From the NCBI GenBank assembly GCA_041664965.1, contig JBAYJT010000012.1:1-38360 (forward strand): 38,360 bases of DNA. The letters are read 5' to 3'. This document shows, in pieces, positions 23,773 to 32,753 of the stretch. This DNA comes from JBAYJT01 sp041664965 (GTDB lineage Bacteria; Pseudomonadota; Gammaproteobacteria; UBA9339). Every line of letters starts with the position of its first letter. Position 1 is the first letter of the stretch. The translations under genes were made by a program, and so were the position numbers. Below the pieces are notes generated by a model. The model searched no databases. It was given only the letters and a program-made list of their open reading frames with translations, and had not been told where the DNA came from.

Positions 23773-23848
23773 TGGTGGAGCTAGGCGGGATCGAACCGCC
23801 GACCCCTTGCATGCCATGCAAGTGCTCTCCCAGCTGAGCTATAGCCCC
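23773..23848 (-). tRNA. tRNA-Ala (GGC)
   Basis: Minus-strand gene GGGGCTATAGCTCAGCTGGG with anticodon loop TTGCATGGCATGCAA (GGC) and T-arm GGCGGTTCGATCCCGCC; CCA is encoded. 28 bp upstream of tRNA-Glu on the same strand, so probably co-transcribed. Confidence 0.95.
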
Positions 23849-23910
23849 ACGTTTTTACAGAAGTTTTGGATTGTAGAAAGGGTAGCTCGTTATGTCAAGG
23901 TGTTTCGTTT

Positions 23911-23952
23911 AAAAAACATGTCTACGGGTTTTTCTTTAAAATCAATAAGTTG
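23911..23952 (-). repeat. Dispersed repeat head, copy 6
   Basis: Plus strand AAAAAACATGTCTACGGGTT then TTTCTTTAAAATCAATAAGT, between map and tRNA-Ala. Confidence 0.85.
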
Positions 23953-23980
23953 CGTTTTAGAATACAAATCCAGTCACTCT

Positions 23981-24010
23981 ATTCACAATTCATTATTCAT
24001 AATTCATAAT
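23981..24010 (-). repeat. Inverted (TATGAAT)-like tail tract at the map stop
   Basis: ATTCACAATTCATTATTCAT and following units; the map stop (TGA at 24004-24006) lies inside it. Same head-tail orientation as copies 3-4 and 7, read on the minus strand. Confidence 0.8.
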
Positions 24011-24777
24011 TTTTCTTTTTCTTCCGGCCATTTGGTTAAAATTTCATGGCCAGTTTCAGTTACTAAGAGGGTGTGTTCCCACTGAGCAGAAAGAGAATGA
24101 TCTTTAGTGACGGCAGTCCAATTGTCGGCGAGGATGCGGATATGATGTTTGCCGGCGTTGATCATAGGTTCGATAGTAAAAACCATGCCGGGTTTTAATT
24201 CTTCACCGGTGTTTGGAGTGCCAAAATGCAAAACTTGCGGATCTTCATGAAAACCTCGGCCAATGCCGTGTCCACAATAATCACGCACAACAGAGTAATG
24301 GTTGCTTTCGGCATGTTTTTGAATAGTGGCGCCGATATCGCCTAATCTTCCACCGGGTTTGACAGCTTCAATTCCCAAATATAAACACTCTTTGCTTACA
24401 CGCACCAAGCGTTCGGCCATAATAGAAGCCTTGCCGATAATAAACATCTTGCTAGTATCGCCATAATATTCATCTTTAAGCACAGTTACGTCGATGTTTA
24501 AAATATCGCCATATTTTAATTTGCGATCGGAAGGAATGCCATGGCAGATGACATGATTTAGCGATGTGCAAATAGAATTAGGATAGCCCTTGTAATTGAG
24601 CGGAGCAGGGTGCGCCTTTTGGACGTTGACGATGTAATCATAGCAAAGGCGATCTAATTCTAGAGTTGTAATGCCGACTTGGATATGCGGTTCTATCATA
24701 GTAAGAACATCGCTAGCTAGTTGGCAAGCTATGCGTATTTTCTTTATTTCTTCTGCTGTTTTGATTTTTGTTGCCAT
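24004..24777 (-). CDS. map: Methionine aminopeptidase, type I
   Basis: Removes the initiator Met from nascent proteins. The ATG at 24777 (MATKIKTAEEIKKIRIACQL) gives 257 aa, near the E. coli length; an upstream TTG would add eight residues with no ribosome site. Metal ligands are visible: D in NIDVTVLKDEYYGDTS (both Asp), H in DYCGHGIGRGFHEDPQVL, E in GMVFTIEPMIN and E in QWEHTLLVTETGHEI. Divergent from rpsB as in many gammaproteobacteria. The stop overlaps a tail repeat. Confidence 0.96.
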   Translation of the reverse strand: MATKIKTAEEIKKIRIACQLASDVLTMIEPHIQVGITTLELDRLCYDYIVNVQKAHPAPLNYKGYPNSICTSLNHVICHGIPSDRKLKYGDILNIDVTVLKDEYYGDTSKMFIIGKASIMAERLVRVSKECLYLGIEAVKPGGRLGDIGATIQKHAESNHYSVVRDYCGHGIGRGFHEDPQVLHFGTPNTGEELKPGMVFTIEPMINAGKHHIRILADNWTAVTKDHSLSAQWEHTLLVTETGHEILTKWPEEKEKL

Positions 24778-24892
24778 AACAGTGGCTAAGCTTAGCCCCA
24801 ATACTGTCTTGAAATCAAGGGAAACTTGTGATATAAGACAACGCTTAAACTAATAATTCACACACATATTTTGTTGAAAGCAGCTTTGGGTG

Positions 24893-24935
24893 CCGCGCGA
24901 GCGGTTAAGTTGTTTAAATATGTGGAGGCTTAACC
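24893..24935 (+). promoter_or_regulatory. Structured rpsB leader (candidate S2 autoregulation element)
   Basis: CCGC-GCGA-GCGG forms a GNRA-type hairpin (24893-24904). GGTTAAG (24903-24909) can pair with CTTAACC (24929-24935) just before the Shine-Dalgarno CCGGAGAG. S2 represses its own mRNA in gammaproteobacteria. The two pairings compete for two bases. Confidence 0.45.
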
Positions 24936-24947
24936 CGGAGAGAAAAT

Positions 24948-25931
24948 ATGTCAAAAATCACTATGCGTGAGCTTTTGCAGGCTGGCGCGCACTTTGGTCA
25001 CCAAACCCGTTTTTGGAATCCTAAAATGGCTGAATACATTTTCAGTACTCGCCATAAAATTCACATTATCAATCTAGAGAAAACCATTCCTCTTTATCAA
25101 GATGCTGTAAACTTTTTGGGCAGCTTGGCAGGTAAGCGTGGCAAAATTCTTTTTGTTGGCACTAAACCAGCTGCGAAGAGCATCATTCGCGAAGAGGCTG
25201 AACGTTGTGGTATGCCATACATTTCAAATCGTTGGCTGGGTGGTTTATTGACGAATTATAAAACTGTGCGTCAATCTATTCGCTACATGAAAGAACTAGA
25301 AGAAAAGCGCGATAGTAAGGAATTTGCTGATTTGACTAAGAAAGAAGCGTTGAATGTTATGCGTGAACTGAGTAAATTGGAAACCAACTTGCGTGGTATT
25401 AAAAATATGGGTGGTTTGCCAGATGCTATTTTTGTCATAGATGTTGGGCATGAGAAAATTGCCATCAACGAAGCAAGGAAACTGAAAATTCCAGTTATTG
25501 GTATTGTTGATACGAATCGCGATCCTACAACAGTAGATTACGTAATCCCAGCCAATGATGATGCTAGTTCAGCTATCCGACTTTATGTGAAAGGTATAGC
25601 TGATGCCATTTTGGAGGCAAAAAGCACTTTACCACCAGAAGAAATTGTTCCCAAAGAGGTTAAGAAAGGTGGTAGAAAGCAGCCTTTCCCAAATAAAGAA
25701 AAAAAACGTGTTGTAACTAGAGGTTCTCATAATGAACATCCTCAGGACGTTGAACACAAAACAAGTAAAGCGAAAGAAGAGCCAGAGTTGAAACTTGAAT
25801 CTACTGAACAAGCTGAAAAATCAGGTGAAGTTTCGGAAAAGAAATCTTCTAAGCCGAAAAGAGAAGTTGCTAAACCGAAAATAATCACAAAACATGCGAA
25901 GAAGGCAGTGGCAGAAGTTAATGATGAATAG
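24948..25931 (+). CDS. rpsB: 30S ribosomal protein S2 with a long charged C-terminal tail
   Basis: Core S2 fold: MRELLQAGAHFGHQTRFWNP, then MAEYIF, RWLGGLLTNYKT and PVIGIVDTNRDPTTVDYVIP. The core runs to about residue 222. It then continues for about 100 Lys/Glu/Ser-rich residues (PEEIVPKEVKKGGRKQ ... KPKREVAKPK ... EVNDE). E. coli S2 is about 241 aa, this one 327, so the extension is unusual. The tail codons look like ordinary coding sequence without repeat units. First gene of rpsB-tsf-pyrH-frr, with tsf 10 bp downstream. Confidence 0.96.
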   Translation: MSKITMRELLQAGAHFGHQTRFWNPKMAEYIFSTRHKIHIINLEKTIPLYQDAVNFLGSLAGKRGKILFVGTKPAAKSIIREEAERCGMPYISNRWLGGLLTNYKTVRQSIRYMKELEEKRDSKEFADLTKKEALNVMRELSKLETNLRGIKNMGGLPDAIFVIDVGHEKIAINEARKLKIPVIGIVDTNRDPTTVDYVIPANDDASSAIRLYVKGIADAILEAKSTLPPEEIVPKEVKKGGRKQPFPNKEKKRVVTRGSHNEHPQDVEHKTSKAKEEPELKLESTEQAEKSGEVSEKKSSKPKREVAKPKIITKHAKKAVAEVNDE

Positions 25932-25941
25932 AGAGGTTTTT

Positions 25942-26826
25942 ATGAGTTCCCCAATTACGGCTGCATTAGTACAAGAGCTACGCGCTAGAACTGGCGGCGG
26001 CTATATGGATTGTCAAAAGGCTTTAAAAGAAGCTAATGGAGCTATTGAAGTTGCCATCGACATTATGCGTAAATCTGGGCAAGCTAAAGCTGCAAAAACA
26101 ACAAGCCGCACGGCTGCCGAAGGTATGATTTTGATCAATGTTAGCTTAGACTCTAAAGCAGCTATTATGTTGGAAGTTAATTGCGAAACAGATTTTGTTG
26201 CTCGTGATGAAAACTTTCAGAAATTTGCAAAGCAAGTTGCTGCTCGTGCCTTGGAAGAAAAAGTCGGCGATGTGGATAAACTGCTTAACTTACCTTGGGA
26301 AAAGGGAAGTGCGAAAACTATCAACACAGCGCGTGAAGAAGTTGTGACTAAAATCGGTGAAAACATTCAAGTACGGCGCTTATTATATCGTTCAACTTCT
26401 AACTACATTGATTATTATTTGCACGGAACTCGCATTGGTGTTTTAGTAGAATTGTCTATAGCCGATAAAGAATTGGGCAAAGATATTGCTATGCACGTTG
26501 CAGCTAGCATGCCTAAATATATCAGCGCAAAAGATGTTCCAGCTAGCGAATTAGAACGTGAAAAAGCTATTTATTTGGCTCAAGCTATAGAAAGTGGGAA
26601 GCCACAAGCTATTGCTGAAAAAATGGTGGCAGGTAAATTGCAGAAATTTGCTGAAGAAACTACACTGTTAGGACAACCTTTTGTGAAAAATCCGGACATA
26701 AAAGTTGCGGATCTTTTGAAGAGCAAAAATGCTGAAGTTCTATTTTTCTCCCGCTATGCAGTTGGTGAAGGGATCGAGAAAAAGGTAGTAGACTTTGCTG
26801 CCGAAGTTGCTGCCCAAATAAAATAA
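25942..26826 (+). CDS. tsf: Elongation factor Ts
   Basis: Nucleotide-exchange factor for EF-Tu. The ATG at 25942 (MSSPITAALVQELRARTGGG) gives 294 aa, near family norm; GAGAGG lies 6-7 bases upstream. Conserved elements: RTGGGYMDCQKALKEANGAI at the N-terminal UBA-like domain, VNCETDFVARDENFQ, and a core helical region. Downstream of rpsB with a 10-bp gap. Confidence 0.97.
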   Translation: MSSPITAALVQELRARTGGGYMDCQKALKEANGAIEVAIDIMRKSGQAKAAKTTSRTAAEGMILINVSLDSKAAIMLEVNCETDFVARDENFQKFAKQVAARALEEKVGDVDKLLNLPWEKGSAKTINTAREEVVTKIGENIQVRRLLYRSTSNYIDYYLHGTRIGVLVELSIADKELGKDIAMHVAASMPKYISAKDVPASELEREKAIYLAQAIESGKPQAIAEKMVAGKLQKFAEETTLLGQPFVKNPDIKVADLLKSKNAEVLFFSRYAVGEGIEKKVVDFAAEVAAQIK

Positions 26827-26851
26827 TTTTTATCTTACGGAGGTAAAAAAT

Positions 26852-27580
26852 ATGGTGCATACAAAGAAATCAGCTAAATATAAGCGAATCGTACTTAAAT
26901 TTAGCGGGGAAGCTTTTTCAGGTACTAGCTCCTTAGGCATTGATTTTACCGTTTTGCATTATATTGTTGCCGAAGTAAAACCACTATTAGCTGAGAATGT
27001 TCAAGTTGGTATTGTTGTTGGTGGTGGGAACTTATTTCGTGGTGCGGAACTAAAAAATGTTGATCGTGTTACCGGCGACCACATGGGTATGCTTGCAACG
27101 CTTATGAATGCTTTAGCCTTACGTGATGCGTTTTTGCGCGCTGGTATTTACGCTGAAGCTATGTCAGCTATACCACTCATTGGTCTTTGTGACAATTATA
27201 ATCGTAAAGATGCTATTGAAGACCTAAATGAGGGAAAAGTTCTTATATTTGGTGGCGGTACAGGCAATCCCTTGGTGACAACAGACACTGCCCTAGCTTT
27301 AAGAGGTATAGAGTTAGATGCGGATTTAATTTTAAAAGCAACTAACGTGGATGGTGTCTATTCTAGTAATCCAACCCGCGATTTAGATGCAAAATTATAT
27401 TCTCATTTGACTTATACAGAAGCTTTAGAAAAGCAGCTTAAGGTTATGGATTTAGCAGCATTTTGTATGTGTCGCGATCACAATATGTCTCTTAGAGTTT
27501 ATAACATGCACAAAACAGGAGCCCTAGCTCGTATTATTCGAGGAGAAGACGAGGGCACTTTATTGGATAATGAGGGATAA
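26852..27580 (+). CDS. pyrH: UMP kinase
   Basis: Phosphorylates UMP to UDP; hexameric amino-acid-kinase fold. KRIVLKFSGEAFSG is the phosphate loop, GIVVGGGNLFRG and GVYSSNPTRDLDAKLY are family motifs. 242 aa, usual length. Strong ACGGAGG Shine-Dalgarno is 7-8 bases before the ATG. Confidence 0.97.
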   Translation: MVHTKKSAKYKRIVLKFSGEAFSGTSSLGIDFTVLHYIVAEVKPLLAENVQVGIVVGGGNLFRGAELKNVDRVTGDHMGMLATLMNALALRDAFLRAGIYAEAMSAIPLIGLCDNYNRKDAIEDLNEGKVLIFGGGTGNPLVTTDTALALRGIELDADLILKATNVDGVYSSNPTRDLDAKLYSHLTYTEALEKQLKVMDLAAFCMCRDHNMSLRVYNMHKTGALARIIRGEDEGTLLDNEG

Positions 27581-27584
27581 AAAT

Positions 27585-28142
27585 ATGATTACAAAAATAG
27601 TCAGTCAACTTGAAATCGATATGCAAAAACGCCTAGAAGCTTTAAAGCATGAGCTAAGTAAGCTTCGCACAGGTCGTGCTCACCCTGGTTTGATTGAGCA
27701 TCTAAAGGTTGATTACTACGGAACACCAACAGCTATAAGCCAAGTTTCAAGCATAACCATCGGAGATGCACGTACTTTAGTCGTGACGCCGTGGGAAAAA
27801 AATATGCTAAAAGTCATTGAAAAAGAAATTTTAAATGCTGGGCTCGGTTTTAATCCTGTAAACGACGGTAATATTTTGCGCATTCCTATGCCGCCTTTGA
27901 CCGAAGAGCGTCGTAAAGAAATGGTTAAGGTGTTAAAAGGTGAGGGAGAGTCAGCTCGAGTTAGTGTGCGTAATTTGCGCCGCGATGCTAATAATCATCT
28001 CAAAGATTCCTTAAAGAAAAAAGAAATTAGCGAGGATGACGAACGTCGTACGCAAGATCAAGTGCAAAAAATTACTGACAAATTTATTGCAGAAATCGAC
28101 AAGTTGCTTGCATCGAAAGAGTCAGAATTAATGACAGTTTGA
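27585..28142 (+). CDS. frr: Ribosome-recycling factor
   Basis: Splits post-termination ribosomes with EF-G. The ATG at 27585 gives 185 aa, the same length as the E. coli protein. Conserved: LKHELSKLRTGRAHPGLIEH, VTPWEKNMLKVIEKEI, IPMPPLTEERRKEMVKVLKG. The Shine-Dalgarno GAGGGAT overlaps the pyrH stop region. Confidence 0.97.
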   Translation: MITKIVSQLEIDMQKRLEALKHELSKLRTGRAHPGLIEHLKVDYYGTPTAISQVSSITIGDARTLVVTPWEKNMLKVIEKEILNAGLGFNPVNDGNILRIPMPPLTEERRKEMVKVLKGEGESARVSVRNLRRDANNHLKDSLKKKEISEDDERRTQDQVQKITDKFIAEIDKLLASKESELMTV

Positions 28143-28144
28143 TC

Positions 28145-28894
28145 ATGCCATTAGACAGAAAATCAGACTCCGCATTACCACGCCACATAGCGATTGTTAT
28201 GGACGGTAATGGTAGATGGGCCCAAAAGCGTGGATTACCGCGCATCGCTGGCCATAAAGCAGGCGCTGAAAGCGTGAAGAGAGTCATTAAAGCTTGTAAG
28301 GAAAAAGGCATTGGAGCTTTAACATTGTGGGCGTTTAGTACTGAAAACTGGGGAAGGCCTAGCGATGAAGTTCAGTATTTGATGAGCCTGTTTCGTAGTA
28401 CTATCGAAAAAGCCAAGAACGATGTGCATAAGAATAACATTCGCTTTCGAGTCATCGGCGGTAGGAAGGAATTAGATTCGACTTTGCAAAATGTAATTGA
28501 GGAAGCTGAAAAGCTAACAGAAAATAATACCGGTCTCAATGTAACCATAGCTCTTAACTATAGTGGTCGTTGGGATTTGACCCAGGCGATGCAGAAAATA
28601 GCTTCACATATTGAGAAGAGGGAAATGTCTTCTGCTGATATTAATCCAGAGTTGATTAGATCTTATCTAAGTTTGGCGGATTTACCTGAACCGGATTTGT
28701 TTATTCGTACTAGTGGTGAAATACGGATTAGTAATTATTTTCTTTGGCAATTGGCTTATACAGAACTTTATTTCACGCCTGTTTTTTGGCCGGCGTTTAC
28801 AGAAGCTGAGCTAGATAAAGCTTTAGAAGAGTATGTGACAAGGCAAAGGCGTTTTGGATTGACTGCAGAACAAATAGAGGCGAAGCAAAAGTGA
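28145..28894 (+). CDS. uppS: Undecaprenyl diphosphate synthase
   Basis: Makes the C55 lipid carrier for peptidoglycan and surface glycan synthesis from FPP and IPP. HIAIVMDGNGRWAQKRGLPR with the catalytic Asp and the GHKAGAESVKRVIKACKEKG follow. LTLWAFSTENWGRPSDEV and LNYSGRWD are conserved. The C-terminal RTSGEIRISNYFLWQLAYTE is the family's RTGGExRxSNF motif with Ser replacing the second residue. Start ATG 28145 (TTG at 28139 is an alternative). No gap to frr: dxr is absent here. Confidence 0.95.
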   Translation: MPLDRKSDSALPRHIAIVMDGNGRWAQKRGLPRIAGHKAGAESVKRVIKACKEKGIGALTLWAFSTENWGRPSDEVQYLMSLFRSTIEKAKNDVHKNNIRFRVIGGRKELDSTLQNVIEEAEKLTENNTGLNVTIALNYSGRWDLTQAMQKIASHIEKREMSSADINPELIRSYLSLADLPEPDLFIRTSGEIRISNYFLWQLAYTELYFTPVFWPAFTEAELDKALEEYVTRQRRFGLTAEQIEAKQK

Positions 28895-29709
28895 GTAGAG
28901 TAACTTTAATTCGTGTTGCCACTGCTGCGATCTTAGTCCCGTTGGTTGTGGCAGCTATATTTTTTTTGCCGCAGGTAGCTTTTATTATTTTAAGTGCCGC
29001 TGTCACTTTACTTGCCGCTTGGGAAATGACAGCTCTTTTTTGGGGACAGCGCTTTATTTTGCGCAGCGTTTTTATGTATTCGCTGTTACTTTTATTTTAT
29101 TTAGCCGAACTTCTTCCTGCTCGCTGGGCCTTGCTCGCAAGCGGTATTTTTTGGTTAATGGCTGTGCCGTATTTTTTGGTCTCTTACATAAGATATGACA
29201 AATACTATTTTGTGCATGTGATTAGCCAATTTTTGTTAGGCTTTTTCTTATTTGTGCCGTTTTTTATAGCAATGATTACAATCCGCTATACGCCAGGTTA
29301 TGGTCCAATGCATCTTTTACTTCTTTGCATGCTAGTTTGGTCAGCAGATAGCGGAGCTTATTTTGTTGGCAAAAAATGGGGAAATCGTTTGCTAGCACCC
29401 AAAATTAGTCCAAAAAAAACTATTATCGGGGTTGTCGGTGGATTGATCACAGCTTTGCTTATAGCAATATTTTTTGGTGTATTACTAAAGTTTACTTTGC
29501 TAGTTTGGGTAGAGTGGTTATTATTAATAACTGTAGTTGTGCTTTGGTCGGTAGTTGGTGATTTATTTGAAAGTATGTTAAAAAGAGTGGCTGGGGTTAA
29601 AGATAGCGGTTCGCTTTTGCCAGGTCATGGTGGAATGTATGATAGAATTGATAGTCTTACCGCAGCTTTGCCACTTTTTACTTTAGGGTTAATTTTGCTG
29701 AAATTGTAA
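28891..29709 (+). CDS. cdsA: Phosphatidate cytidylyltransferase
   Basis: Forms CDP-diacylglycerol, the precursor of phospholipids. GTG start overlaps the uppS stop by 4 bp (GTGA). 272 aa with about eight hydrophobic segments. The C-terminal signature reads VGDLFESMLKRVAGVKDSGS, then LLPGHGGMYDRIDSL; the S-K-R--G-KDSG-lLPGHGG-lDR-Ds consensus is intact. Downstream of uppS; rseP, usually next, is missing. Confidence 0.97.
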   Translation: MSRVTLIRVATAAILVPLVVAAIFFLPQVAFIILSAAVTLLAAWEMTALFWGQRFILRSVFMYSLLLLFYLAELLPARWALLASGIFWLMAVPYFLVSYIRYDKYYFVHVISQFLLGFFLFVPFFIAMITIRYTPGYGPMHLLLLCMLVWSADSGAYFVGKKWGNRLLAPKISPKKTIIGVVGGLITALLIAIFFGVLLKFTLLVWVEWLLLITVVVLWSVVGDLFESMLKRVAGVKDSGSLLPGHGGMYDRIDSLTAALPLFTLGLILLKL

Positions 29710-29741
29710 ATATTTGTAAATGAATGTTAGAGGAACGCCTT

Positions 29742-32042
29742 ATGTTGTCATTTTTTAAGCGTATTGTACTTGCCATTTTTATGCTAGCGATTTTTACAGC
29801 AGCAAATGCTGATGTTGACTTCGTTGCAAGTAAAATTCGCATCAATGGGTTGCAAAGAATTTCGGAAGATACAGTACGCAGTTATTTGCCGATCAAAGAG
29901 GGTGATCGAGTTAACGCCGCCAAAACGGCAGATACTATCCGCATTTTATACAAGACAGGTTTCTTCACTTCTGTTGATCTTGAGCAGCAAGGAAATACTT
30001 TAATCGTTAAAGTTAGCGAAAGACCGACTATTGGTGAGCTTAATATTAGTGGTAATAAGGAAATTTCCCGTAAGCAGCTTATGGACGCATTGAAATCAGC
30101 TGGCTTTATTGAAGGTAGACCTTTTGACGACGCGGTTTTGAATGGCTTAAAACAGGCTTTAACGCAGCAATATTACAGCTTTGGTTATTATAATATAGAT
30201 GTATCGACTAAAGTCAGTGATCTAGGTAGAGGCAGAGTAAAGGTTGATATTAAAGTTGACGAGGGTGCTGTCGCAAAGGTAAAAAGTATTAAATTTATTG
30301 GCAATCGCGCTTTTTCTAGCAGTGCTCTGCTGAAAAATTTTTCGCTCACGACTGGATCAATACTCGATTTCATAACTCATTCTAGCCAATATTCGAAAGA
30401 GAAATTGGATGCTGATTTAGAGAGTCTACGTACTTTTTATTTAGACCATGGTTATCTGCAATTTAAAGTGCTGTCCACAGATGCCAAGATGTCTGCAGAC
30501 AAAAAGAGCGTATATATCACAGTAACTGTTTCAGAAGGTTCTATTTACCGCATTTCCGGTTGGTCTATTGAAGGAAATTTGCTTGGCAAAGATGCGGAAG
30601 TGAGGAATCTCATAACTTTAAACAAAGGTGATGTTTTTTCACGCAAAGTCCTAGTGGATACCAATACTGCAATTGGTAAATTCTTTGGTAATTACGGCTA
30701 TGCCAATCCACAAATTCAAAGTGAACCAGAAGTCAATGACACGACGAAGCGCATTTTTATTCACTTTATGATTAGTCCTGGTAAGCGCGTTTACGTGCGT
30801 CGTATCAACTTTTCTGGAAACACCAAGACCCATGAAACAGTTTTGCGTCGAGAGATGCGTCAGCAAGAAGGGGCAATGTATTCGCTCAAAAATATTGATG
30901 AATCTAAACGCCGTTTAAATAATTTGGGCTATGTTAAAGGTGTAGATGTTAAAGTGGAGCCTGTACCGGAGTATCCAGATCAAGTTGATTTGTCTTATAA
31001 CTTGCAGGAAGCTGCCTCAGTAGCAGCAAACTTACAAGTTGGTTATTCTGATACTGATGGTATTTTATATGGCGCAAATCTTAATGACCAAAACTTTATG
31101 GGATCTGGCAAAAACGTTGGTATACAGTTCTCGCGCAGTAAATATTCTACGTCATATGGCATAAATTATTATGATCCGTACTTTACAAAAGATAACATGA
31201 GTTTGGCCGTTGAAGCTTATAACCAGCGTACATCACCAAATTCTATACGTTTAACTTCTTACAACACTAATGCTTACGGTTTATCAGCAATTTTTGGTAT
31301 TCCAATTTCTGATTATAGCCGCGTGAGTTTTGGCTATGGATTTGAAAATATTGCGCTTAGTACTATGTCCAATACAGCGACGCAAGTTACTACTTTTTTG
31401 GATAAATACGGTAAAACATTTAGCGTAATTAAAGTGCTAGGTGGATGGAGTTACAGTAAGTTAGATAAAATAATTTTCCCAACAGAAGGTTTTGCCAATA
31501 ATTTCAATGTGGAATTAGGTGTTCCAGTTGGAAAGAACCGTTTGCAATATTATAAGGGCACATATGATTTAATTTGGTATCAACCGCTAAGTAAATATTT
31601 CATTACACGCTTTAGTACAACATTGGGTTATGGTAATGGCTATGGATCTATGAAGTCTTTGCCATTCTTTAAAAACTATTATTGTGGTGGTATTGGATCG
31701 GTACGAGGTTTTGAAGGAAGCAGCTTAGGACCTCTAGATTCACAAGGCAATCCATTTGGTGGTAACATTTTGACGGATGCGAGCTTAGCTCTTATTTTCC
31801 CGAATTTCTTTGGTGAAACTGTGAGGACTAGTGCGTTTGTTGATGCCGGTAATGTTTATTTATATGAAAATGAATATGCAAAAAGTTTTGCCTTAAAAAA
31901 TATACGTAGTTCCGTAGGTATCCAAGCCGAGTGGCAATCACCTTTGGGCATGGTTTTGACTTTGAGCATTGCTAAACCGATAAACAAAAAAACGGGCGAC
32001 AGATTGGATGCCTTCCAGTTCAATATGGGAGCGAGTATATAA
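29742..32042 (+). CDS. bamA: Outer-membrane protein assembly factor BamA
   Basis: Omp85 core of the outer-membrane barrel insertase. The ATG at 29742 (MLSFFKRIVLAIFMLAIFTA) with AGAGGAA upstream; a signal peptide ends near ANADV. About 766 aa. Five POTRA domains fill the N-terminal half (IRINGLQRISEDTVRSYLPI; IKFIGNRAFSS; INFSGNTKTHETVLRREMRQ). The C-terminal barrel contains the L6 motif GGIGSVRGFEGSSLGP and ends NMGASI, lacking a classic terminal Phe but typical of the region. First gene after cdsA; the stop is followed at once by a tail repeat. Confidence 0.96.
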   Translation: MLSFFKRIVLAIFMLAIFTAANADVDFVASKIRINGLQRISEDTVRSYLPIKEGDRVNAAKTADTIRILYKTGFFTSVDLEQQGNTLIVKVSERPTIGELNISGNKEISRKQLMDALKSAGFIEGRPFDDAVLNGLKQALTQQYYSFGYYNIDVSTKVSDLGRGRVKVDIKVDEGAVAKVKSIKFIGNRAFSSSALLKNFSLTTGSILDFITHSSQYSKEKLDADLESLRTFYLDHGYLQFKVLSTDAKMSADKKSVYITVTVSEGSIYRISGWSIEGNLLGKDAEVRNLITLNKGDVFSRKVLVDTNTAIGKFFGNYGYANPQIQSEPEVNDTTKRIFIHFMISPGKRVYVRRINFSGNTKTHETVLRREMRQQEGAMYSLKNIDESKRRLNNLGYVKGVDVKVEPVPEYPDQVDLSYNLQEAASVAANLQVGYSDTDGILYGANLNDQNFMGSGKNVGIQFSRSKYSTSYGINYYDPYFTKDNMSLAVEAYNQRTSPNSIRLTSYNTNAYGLSAIFGIPISDYSRVSFGYGFENIALSTMSNTATQVTTFLDKYGKTFSVIKVLGGWSYSKLDKIIFPTEGFANNFNVELGVPVGKNRLQYYKGTYDLIWYQPLSKYFITRFSTTLGYGNGYGSMKSLPFFKNYYCGGIGSVRGFEGSSLGPLDSQGNPFGGNILTDASLALIFPNFFGETVRTSAFVDAGNVYLYENEYAKSFALKNIRSSVGIQAEWQSPLGMVLTLSIAKPINKKTGDRLDAFQFNMGASI

Positions 32043-32075
32043 TTAATTATAAATTATGAATGATGAATTATGAAT
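32041..32075 (+). repeat. (TATGAAT)-like tail tract
   Basis: AATTATAAATTATGAATGAT and following units; begins at the bamA stop. Confidence 0.8.
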
Positions 32076-32099
32076 GTAGGGAACGGGCATGCTCGTTCC
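32076..32099. repeat. GTAG-palindrome (REP-like) inside a composite repeat
   Basis: GTAG, then GGAACGGGCATGCTCGTTCC with one mismatched pair. It sits between the tail and head of copy 7. Confidence 0.7.
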
Positions 32100-32120
32100 T
32101 TATAAATTGAATTCAATCTC

Positions 32121-32158
32121 TTAACTCATTGATTTTAAAGGAATTTGTGTAGACATTT
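32121..32158 (+). repeat. Dispersed repeat head, copy 7
   Basis: TTAACTCATTGATTTTAAAG then GAATTTGTGTAGACATTTAT, between bamA and skp. Confidence 0.8.
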
Positions 32159-32204
32159 ATTCTCCGTAGCTTTAGCGCAGGGGGATGTTTTTGTAGGATT
32201 TTGC

Positions 32205-32732
32205 ATGGTAAAACGTAAAATTAGAATTTGTTTTATTTTTTTCGCTATGATCGCGTCATTAGTTGTTTATTCTGTCTACGCCAAAGCCACGCCTATTCCG
32301 AATAAAATCGCAGTTTTAGATGTGGAGCAAGTTTTGCACGATGTGCCGCATTTATCTGTCATGCAGGATAAAATCAATAATGAATTTGGACCTCGCAAAG
32401 AAGAAATATCTGATTTGGAGAAAGCGTTACAATTAGATATAGAAAAATTGCAAGCTACTAAGCCGCATACCAAATCTAAAGAGCGCAAAAAATTACGTAC
32501 TAAAATAGCGGCTGAAAAAAAGAAAATCTTCGTTTTAAAAAAAGATCTGCAAAGTGATATTTTCGCTGTGCAAAAAGATTCTTTAGATACAGTAAACAAG
32601 GAACTTCAGTATGCGACCGCTGATCTTTCTAAAGAACAAAAAATAACTTTGGTTTTTGCTAAAAGCAGCGTTCTCTATGCTCCATCTGATTGGAACATTA
32701 CACAGCAAATAGTCGAAGTGCTGAAAAAATAA
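32205..32732 (+). CDS. skp: Periplasmic chaperone Skp (OmpH family)
   Basis: Holds unfolded outer-membrane proteins in the periplasm for BamA. The ATG at 32205 (MVKRKIRICFIFFAMIASLV) gives a signal peptide and 175 aa. NKIAVLDVEQVLHDVPHLSV is the mature N-terminus, followed by a long Lys/Glu coiled coil and a short C-terminal core strand (LVFAKSSVLYAPSDWNITQQ). Length and pattern match OmpH. It lies between bamA and lpxD as in other gammaproteobacteria. Confidence 0.92.
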   Translation: MVKRKIRICFIFFAMIASLVVYSVYAKATPIPNKIAVLDVEQVLHDVPHLSVMQDKINNEFGPRKEEISDLEKALQLDIEKLQATKPHTKSKERKKLRTKIAAEKKKIFVLKKDLQSDIFAVQKDSLDTVNKELQYATADLSKEQKITLVFAKSSVLYAPSDWNITQQIVEVLKK

Positions 32733-32753
32733 AATTGTTGCTGAGGGCTTTTT

